Assembly (NCBI GenBank): GCA_042090785.1
Contig: JBELIP010000026.1
Coordinates: forward strand, 1-11,292
DNA length: 11,292 nt
DNA from: UBA7434 sp042090785
GTDB taxonomy: Bacteria > Pseudomonadota > Gammaproteobacteria > Pseudomonadales > UBA7434
Direction: 5' to 3'
Shown: positions 6,443-11,292 of the stretch, piece by piece
Layout: each line of letters opens with the position of its first letter
Numbering within the stretch: position 1 is the first letter of the stretch
Notes under the pieces: generated by a model
What the model saw: only the letters and a program-made list of their open reading frames with translations
Databases searched by the model: none
What the model was told of the DNA's origin: nothing
Program-made: the position numbers and the translations under genes

Positions 6443-7678
6443 TTACCTAATAACCCCACGCGTATCAATAACAACTTTCTCACCCAGATCAGAGGCTTTG
6501 CTTTTTTTGAAGGATTTATGATCAACGAGTAACAAAACAATATCTGCTCGTTTAATTGCATCATCTAAAGTGCATAACTCGAAATCATCATGTGATTTTA
6601 AATTTGGCTCACAAATTAACAGTTCACCAATATTTTCGGCTTGTAAGCGCCTCACAATATCAAAAGCAGGAGACTCACGTAAGTCATCAACATCGGCCTT
6701 AAACGCCAAACCTAGACAAGCTATGGTTGGCTTTTTAAACTTATCCGCACATTTTTTAACCCGCTCTATTACCCATTCAGGCTTGGCATCATTGACCTCA
6801 CGTGCAGTTCTTATCAAATTTGAATGCTCTGGTGAACGATCGACAATAAACCATGGGTCAACGGCAATACAATGCCCCCCTACACCCGGCCCAGGCTGCA
6901 ATATATTCACTCGAGGGTGGCGATTCGCAAGCTCAATGACTTCCCAAGTATCAATGCTTTCATTCTCACAAATCATTGATAGCTCGTTAGCAAATGCAAT
7001 TTGTACATCGCGCGAGGAATTTTCTGTCAACTTAACCATCTCGGCTGTTTTCGCCGTAGTGGCCAATACCGCACCACGAACAAAACGCTCATAAAACTCT
7101 ACGGTTACTGCCGTTGAGCTTTCGTTAATACCACCGACAACTCGGTCGTTCTCAATTAACTCTATTAAAATTCGCCCTGGTAATACTCGCTCGGGACAAT
7201 GCGCTACGTGCACATCATCACCAACCGCATGACCATTGCCCCTAAGTATCGAGGCAACAACTTCATCTGTTGTACCAACTGGGCTTGTTGACTCTAAAAT
7301 AACCAAGTTACCCGGCTTTACAAAAGGCGATATTTTTTTAGTAGCTGCTTCTATATAGGAGAGATCGGGCTTTTTTCCCGAAATATGGTCGGGACCGCCA
7401 TCTTTAAAGGGTGTTGGTACAGCAATAATGAAAACATCCGCTTCGCATGGCTCAAGACTCGCGGACAAGTTACCTGAATTAACTGCCGATTTAACCAAAA
7501 TATCAAGATCAGGCTCAACAATATGGATTTCGCCTTTATTAATAGTCTCAACCACTTTTTCTGAGACATCAATACCAGTTACTTTAAAGCCTTTTGTTGC
7601 TAGTAAAGAAGCTGTAGGAAGGCCAATATAACCCAAGCCTACAACACAAATTGTTTCATAATCATTGACTTTTTTCAT
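6443..7678 (-). CDS. wecC: UDP-N-acetyl-D-mannosamine dehydrogenase
   Basis: This 411-residue enzyme oxidises UDP-ManNAc to UDP-ManNAcA with two NAD+ in the cytoplasm. The N-terminal Rossmann domain has VGLGYIGLP at 13-21. The middle domain has AVPTPF at 86-91, ESTSPVGTT at 129-137, HCPERVLPGR at 160-169 and EMVKLTEN at 213-220 (catalytic-site Lys216 and Asn220). GPGVGGHCIAVDPWFIV at 263-279 gives the catalytic thiol Cys270; the HCIAVDPWF form is characteristic of WecC and separates it from Ugd (SCFPKD) and TviB (HCISVDPYY). The C-terminal domain has CLGLAFKADVDDLRESP at 321-337. Length matches the family. Its substrate needs a WecB-type 2-epimerase, not present in the window. It starts 57 nt after the epimerase gene and ends 95 nt before wzy. 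No strong Shine-Dalgarno precedes the ATG. Confidence 0.95.
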   Translation of the reverse strand: MKKVNDYETICVVGLGYIGLPTASLLATKGFKVTGIDVSEKVVETINKGEIHIVEPDLDILVKSAVNSGNLSASLEPCEADVFIIAVPTPFKDGGPDHISGKKPDLSYIEAATKKISPFVKPGNLVILESTSPVGTTDEVVASILRGNGHAVGDDVHVAHCPERVLPGRILIELIENDRVVGGINESSTAVTVEFYERFVRGAVLATTAKTAEMVKLTENSSRDVQIAFANELSMICENESIDTWEVIELANRHPRVNILQPGPGVGGHCIAVDPWFIVDRSPEHSNLIRTAREVNDAKPEWVIERVKKCADKFKKPTIACLGLAFKADVDDLRESPAFDIVRRLQAENIGELLICEPNLKSHDDFELCTLDDAIKRADIVLLLVDHKSFKKSKASDLGEKVVIDTRGVIR

Positions 7679-7710
7679 TTTTTAAACCATTTTTTATTAT
7701 TAAAAACGTA

Positions 7711-7746
7711 ACTCTATTCAAAAACATGATGCTATTTAAATAGAGT
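7711..7746 (-). other. AT-rich inverted repeat after the epimerase stop (possible weak hairpin)
   Basis: ACTCTATT (7711-7718) and AATAGAGT (7739-7746) are perfect 8-nt inverted copies separated by 20 nt. The right copy overlaps a 12-nt perfect palindrome, CTATTTAAATAG (7732-7743), which covers the epimerase stop codon. Downstream on the minus strand a short TTTTT tract follows. It could be a weak attenuating hairpin or a 3'-end stabiliser, but the stem is AT-rich and the loop long, so full termination is unlikely. Confidence 0.2.
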
Positions 7747-8743
7747 AGTACTCTCTATACCATTTAACAAACTTCTCGATACCCACTTCTATTGTTGTAC
7801 TTGGCTTATAATCAACATCTTTGACTAAAGCATCGATATTTGCATAAGTATCTGGCACATCACCTGGCTGCAAGGGTAATAAATTTCTCTGAGCCTTTTT
7901 GCCAAGGTTTTCTTCTAACACCTCAATATAGCGTGATAACTGTACTGGGCTATTACTGCCAATATTATAAATTCGATAAGGCGCGTTAGCTGTAGCAGGA
8001 TCAGGGTTATCACCACTCCATAACGGATTGGCTTGAGCGATTTTATCTAAGGATCGAACAACACCCTCGACAATATCATCAACGTATGTGAAATCACGGG
8101 TATGATTACCATGATTAAATACATCAATTGGTTTACCCGCTAGAATGTTTTTGGTAAACAAAAATAGCGCCATATCTGGACGGCCCCAAGGGCCATATAC
8201 AGTAAAAAAACGTAAGCCGGTACAAGGGACATTAAATAAATGAGCATAATTATGTGCCATTAATTCATTGGCTTTTTTTGTTGCCGCATAAAGGCTTACT
8301 GGGTGGTCAACATTATCATGCACTGAAAAAGGCATGCAGGTATTGGAGCCATAAACAGAACTGGTTGATGCAAATACTAAGTGCTCAACATTATTATAAC
8401 GGCAGCCTTCTAAAATATTTAATGTGCCATACATATTAGCATCAATATAGGCATGGGGATTTTCTAATGAATAACGGACACCTGCCTGAGCGGCAAGATG
8501 CACTACTCGCTGCGGTTTTTCTTTAGCGAACAATGCCGCCATACCGTCTCTATCTTGAATATCTAAACGAACATCTGTAAAGCCATCAAAATTTTTAAGA
8601 CGGTCTAATCGAGCATACTTCAAACCAACATCATAATAATCATTAACATTATCCACGCCAATAACTTCATCGCCGCGCTCTAATAAACGCAACGCTAGTG
8701 TTGAGCCTATAAAGCCTGCTGTACCTGTCACTAATATCTTCAT
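7736..8743 (-). CDS. UDP-glucuronate 4-epimerase (CapI type, extended SDR)
   Basis: The 335-residue extended short-chain dehydrogenase/reductase begins MKILVTGTAGFIGS, with the G7-x2-G10-x2-G13 nucleotide-binding motif directly at the N-terminus. Other landmarks are DNVNDYYDV at 31-39 (typical of the CapI group), HLAAQAGVRYS at 82-92, the STSSVYG active-site region at 126-132, and YAATKK with Tyr152 and Lys156. RFFTVYGPWGRPDMA at 178-192 is also typical of UDP-glucuronate epimerases. The expected reaction is UDP-GlcA to UDP-GalA, using the product of ugd in the same operon. The reading frame stays open upstream to 8869, but that extension overlaps the preceding gene, has no SDR similarity, and would bury the Rossmann motif at residue 49, so ATG at 8743 is preferred. 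No obvious Shine-Dalgarno is seen in the 31-nt gap. A UDP-N-acetylhexosamine 4-epimerase specificity is less likely but possible. Confidence 0.92.
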   Translation of the reverse strand: MKILVTGTAGFIGSTLALRLLERGDEVIGVDNVNDYYDVGLKYARLDRLKNFDGFTDVRLDIQDRDGMAALFAKEKPQRVVHLAAQAGVRYSLENPHAYIDANMYGTLNILEGCRYNNVEHLVFASTSSVYGSNTCMPFSVHDNVDHPVSLYAATKKANELMAHNYAHLFNVPCTGLRFFTVYGPWGRPDMALFLFTKNILAGKPIDVFNHGNHTRDFTYVDDIVEGVVRSLDKIAQANPLWSGDNPDPATANAPYRIYNIGSNSPVQLSRYIEVLEENLGKKAQRNLLPLQPGDVPDTYANIDALVKDVDYKPSTTIEVGIEKFVKWYREYYSI

Positions 8744-8774
8744 TTTAAAAACCAATAAAAATTTATGAAAAAAC

Positions 8775-10049
8775 CTAAAGACGGCCGTCAACAATATCTT
8801 GATCCAATACACCTTTGACATCATAAACAACACTATTCGGCTTACAGTACGATTGAATTTTATCAACACCCATAGCTAAAAACTGCTTGTGTGCCACACA
8901 TAAAATAACTGCATCATAAGCACCTTTCTCTGGCACTTCGATAAGGTTAATATCATATTGCCTACTAGCGTCAACACCACTTACCCATGGATCCCAAACA
9001 TCTATATCGGCGTGGTAATCTTTTAAAGTATCAATTACATCAACCGCTCTTGTGTTCCTCACGTCAGGACAGTTTTCTTTAAAGGCTAAACCCATGATTA
9101 GCACTTTAGCATCTACAACATGAATACGTTTTTTTAACATCAGCTTAACTACACATCCGCTGACATAATTGCCCATGCCGTCGTTAATTTTTCTTCCCGA
9201 TAAAATAACTTCAGGGTGATAACCAATTTCTTGAGCCTTATGCGTCAAATAATAAGGATCCACACTAATACAATGCCCGCCCACTAATCCTGGAGTAAAT
9301 GGTAGAAAATTCCATTTAGTACCCGCAGCATCGAGTACCTGACGCGTATCAATACCTAGCTTTTCAAATATAATTGCTAACTCATTAATAAGGGCAATAT
9401 TCAAATCACGCTGTGTATTCTCAATGACTTTTGCCGCTTCCGCGACACGAATGCTTTGCGCCTTATATGTGCCCGCAGTAATTACGCTAGCATATAATTG
9501 ATCAACAAAATCTGCCGTCTTTTCATCTGAGCCCGAAGTAACTTTTAAAATATCTGAAACGCGATGCTCTTTATCGCCATGATTTATTCGCTCAGGACTA
9601 TAACCCGCAAAAAAATCTTTCCCGTACACTAGTCCTGATTCTGCTTCAATGACCGGTATACATTCTTCTTCTGTACATCCAGGAAAAACCGTAGATTCAT
9701 AAACAACAATATCGCCCTTAGAGATGACGGTGCCTATCAATTTACTTGCACTCTTAAGCGGCTTTAAATCAGGTTTTTTATGCCTATCTATCGGCGTTGG
9801 CACTGTTAATATATAGGTGTTGCATTGGTTTAAGTCAGCGACATCGCTAGAAAAATTAAGACGCTTTGATGCACCTAATTCGTCGCTCGAAACCTCTAGT
9901 GTTGAATCGACGCCTTTTTTTAAATCTTTAACTCTATTCGAGTTAATGTCATAACCTAATGTTTCATATTTTTTCCCAAATTCACACGCTAACGGTAAGC
10001 CTACATAGCCTAAACCGATAACGGCGATACTATTTTTCGTATCGAGCAT
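8775..10049 (-). CDS. tviB: UDP-N-acetyl-D-glucosamine/galactosamine 6-dehydrogenase (TviB/WbpO type)
   Basis: This 424-residue enzyme of the UDP-glucose/GDP-mannose dehydrogenase family is of the Vi-antigen TviB (VipA)/WbpO type, which oxidises C6 of UDP-GlcNAc or UDP-GalNAc to the aminouronic acid. Landmarks are IGLGYVGLPLA at 11-21, VPTPID at 83-88, YESTVFPGCTEE at 117-128, AGYSPERINHGD at 148-159, EAAKVIENTQRD at 204-215 (Lys207, Asn211), and PGLVGGHCISVDPYYL at 253-268 with catalytic Cys260. The C-terminal domain has LIMGLAFKENCPDVRNT at 317-333. HCISVDPYY and FKENCPD distinguish this group from WecC and Ugd. It starts 6 nt after ugd, with a good GGAAGG Shine-Dalgarno within the last ugd codons. 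Which epimer it accepts cannot be read from sequence. Confidence 0.93.
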   Translation of the reverse strand: MLDTKNSIAVIGLGYVGLPLACEFGKKYETLGYDINSNRVKDLKKGVDSTLEVSSDELGASKRLNFSSDVADLNQCNTYILTVPTPIDRHKKPDLKPLKSASKLIGTVISKGDIVVYESTVFPGCTEEECIPVIEAESGLVYGKDFFAGYSPERINHGDKEHRVSDILKVTSGSDEKTADFVDQLYASVITAGTYKAQSIRVAEAAKVIENTQRDLNIALINELAIIFEKLGIDTRQVLDAAGTKWNFLPFTPGLVGGHCISVDPYYLTHKAQEIGYHPEVILSGRKINDGMGNYVSGCVVKLMLKKRIHVVDAKVLIMGLAFKENCPDVRNTRAVDVIDTLKDYHADIDVWDPWVSGVDASRQYDINLIEVPEKGAYDAVILCVAHKQFLAMGVDKIQSYCKPNSVVYDVKGVLDQDIVDGRL

Positions 10050-10055
10050 ATCATA

Positions 10056-11292
10056 TTACCTTCCCACCGCAGTATAGTTAAACCCTGCTGCTTCAACAGC
10101 ATCACGCTCATAGACATTACGTAAGTCAATAAGTGCATTACCACGCATAATTTCTTTAATGTGTGTAAGGTTTAAACTGCGGTACTCATTCCACTCTGTC
10201 ATGATCACTAAGGCGTCAGCACCGCTAATCGCATCATTAATATCATCGACATACTGAACTGATTTTGGCAATTCATGTTTTGCTTCTTTAACACCCTTAG
10301 GGTCATGCGCTTTTATTATTGCGCCTTTATCTAAAAGCGGGGGAATAATAGATAGCGAAGGTGAGTCACGCATATCGTCGGTTTCAGGTTTAAAGGTTAA
10401 GCCTAAAATCGCTATCGTCTTTCCAGATATATCACCAAGAACGGTACGGATTTTTTTCACCATTCTGGCTTTTTGTGCGGCATTAACTTCAACAACGCTT
10501 TCAACAATACGCGACGGCACATCATTTTCTTGCGCAATACGAATTAACGCTAAAGTATCTTTAGGAAAACAAGACCCACCATAACCCGGCCCTGGGTGTA
10601 AAAACTTTTTACCAATTCGGCCATCAAGACCCATCCCTTTGGCAACATCATGAACATCTGCGCCAACGGCTTCACAGAGGTTCGATATTTCATTGATAAA
10701 ACTAATTTTAGTGGCTAAGAAAGCATTAGCCGCATACTTAGTTAATTCAGCACTTTCCCAGTTAGTCACTAAAATAGGTGCTTCAATTAAATTTATCGGA
10801 CGGTACAGCTCTCTTAATACTTTTTCTGCACGCTCACTTTCAACACCCAAAACCACACGGTCCGGACGCATAAAGTCGCCTATCGCTGCACCCTCTCGTA
10901 AAAACTCAGGGTTTGATGCTACCGAAAATTCTGCATTAGGATTCACTTCTGAAATTAAACGTGAAACCTGTCGCGCCGAACCAACAGGTACTGTCGATTT
11001 ATTAACAATAACCGTATAACCATTAAGATGCTGACCAATTTGTTTAGCTGCCTCATAAACATAAGTTAAATCGGCATGGCCATCACCGCGACGTGTTGGC
11101 GTACCAACGGCAATAAAAATAATATCGGCACTTGGCACCTCTTCGGCTAATGCAGTGGTGAAATTTAAACGACCAGCATCTACATTTTTTTTAACTAACA
11201 GATCCAGACCAGGCTCATAAATAGGCATTACACCGGCTTTAAGCGCATCAATTTTTTCTTGCACAACATCAACACAAGTCACGCTAGCACCA
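10056..11292 (-). CDS. ugd: UDP-glucose 6-dehydrogenase, 5' end cut by window edge
   Basis: The frame runs off the right edge. The visible 411 residues start just after the expected N-terminal GxGYVG Rossmann motif, so about 25 residues are missing. The GTG at 11282-11280 is an internal valine codon (in ...GASVTCVDV) and not the true start. Counting from that codon: IYEPGL at 21-26, VGTPT at 59-63, NKSTVPVGS at 94-102, SNPEFLREG at 123-131, ELTKYAANA at 179-187 (Lys182, Asn186) and HPGPGYGGSCFPKD at 229-242 with catalytic Cys238. LGLTFKPETDDMRDSPS then marks the C-terminal domain. SCFPKD is the diagnostic UDP-glucose dehydrogenase form. The enzyme makes UDP-GlcA in the cytoplasm, the precursor for the downstream 4-epimerase and probably also used directly by a glycosyltransferase. 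It is the first visible gene of the run; any promoter lies outside the window. Confidence 0.96.
   Translation of the reverse strand, partial: GASVTCVDVVQEKIDALKAGVMPIYEPGLDLLVKKNVDAGRLNFTTALAEEVPSADIIFIAVGTPTRRGDGHADLTYVYEAAKQIGQHLNGYTVIVNKSTVPVGSARQVSRLISEVNPNAEFSVASNPEFLREGAAIGDFMRPDRVVLGVESERAEKVLRELYRPINLIEAPILVTNWESAELTKYAANAFLATKISFINEISNLCEAVGADVHDVAKGMGLDGRIGKKFLHPGPGYGGSCFPKDTLALIRIAQENDVPSRIVESVVEVNAAQKARMVKKIRTVLGDISGKTIAILGLTFKPETDDMRDSPSLSIIPPLLDKGAIIKAHDPKGVKEAKHELPKSVQYVDDINDAISGADALVIMTEWNEYRSLNLTHIKEIMRGNALIDLRNVYERDAVEAAGFNYTAVGR
10059..10064 (-). promoter_or_regulatory. Ribosome binding site of tviB within the ugd 3' end
   Basis: GGAAGG on the minus strand occupies the last two sense codons of ugd and lies 9 nt before the tviB ATG at 10049-10047. 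This supports that start and indicates co-expression with ugd. Confidence 0.6.

Noticed and set aside
5563..7631. Open frames on either strand inside wzy and wecC
   Set aside because: All lie within strongly supported genes, with low-complexity translations and no motifs.
7679..7735. Promoter-like TTGAAT/TAATAA pair before wecC
   Set aside because: The match is poor, in a very AT-rich 57-nt gap, and either box can be shifted by a base with equal score. I would not call it.
8744..8869. N-terminal extension of the epimerase frame by 42 codons
   Set aside because: It overlaps the end of the TviB-type gene, shows no SDR similarity, and would displace the nucleotide-binding motif from the N-terminus. 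MKILVTG at 8743 is the family-typical start.
11280..11282. GTG as the start of ugd
   Set aside because: The frame stays open to the window edge and the upstream residues continue the family pattern before TCVDV. The real start is outside the window.
1..11292. tRNA or rRNA genes, insertion sequences, CRISPR arrays, attachment sites
   Set aside because: No cloverleaf-like stretch, transposase frame, direct-repeat array or terminal inverted repeat was seen. Nearly all of the window is accounted for by coding sequence.

Overview
The window is a continuous piece of a surface or extracellular polysaccharide locus. Ten genes all read on the minus strand, so transcription runs from the high-coordinate end to the low-coordinate end. 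Both edges cut a gene: ugd loses its N-terminus at the right edge, and a bi-domain oxidoreductase loses its C-terminal half at the left edge. No gap between genes exceeds about 95 nt. I saw no RNA genes, insertion sequences, CRISPR arrays or replication origins. The gene families and the low GC content suggest a Gram-negative gammaproteobacterium, plausibly marine. That placement is an inference from family resemblance only.

Right half (about 6443-11292), sugar-nucleotide module. In transcription order it holds ugd (UDP-glucose to UDP-glucuronate), a TviB/WbpO-type UDP-N-acetylhexosamine 6-dehydrogenase, a CapI-type UDP-glucuronate 4-epimerase (to UDP-galacturonate), and wecC (UDP-ManNAc to UDP-ManNAcA). 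Three paralogous NAD-dependent UDP-sugar 6-dehydrogenases in one run predict a strongly acidic polymer containing uronic and aminouronic acids.

Left half (about 1-6347), assembly and modification module, visibly richer in A+T. It holds a Wzy-like polymerase, a secreted TIM-barrel protein resembling GH56 hyaluronidases, a Wzx-type flippase, a GT4 glycosyltransferase, a left-handed beta-helix O-acetyltransferase, and a bi-domain dehydrogenase/Gfo-Idh-MocA protein. Most are tightly spaced or overlap (23 nt, 1 nt TAATG, 4 nt ATGA), which points to one translationally coupled operon.

Together the genes fit a Wzx/Wzy-dependent pathway. Acidic sugar nucleotides are made in the cytoplasm, a lipid-linked repeat is assembled and acetylated, Wzx flips it, and Wzy polymerises it. 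The secreted GH56-like protein may then cut or edit the polymer in the periplasm. The initiating sugar-phosphate transferase, a UDP-GlcNAc 2-epimerase (WecB), chain-length and export proteins, and most glycosyltransferases are absent and presumably lie outside the window. The most notable feature is the GH56-like protein: this enzyme fold is best known from animal hyaluronidases and venoms, and here it sits between the polymerase and the flippase.
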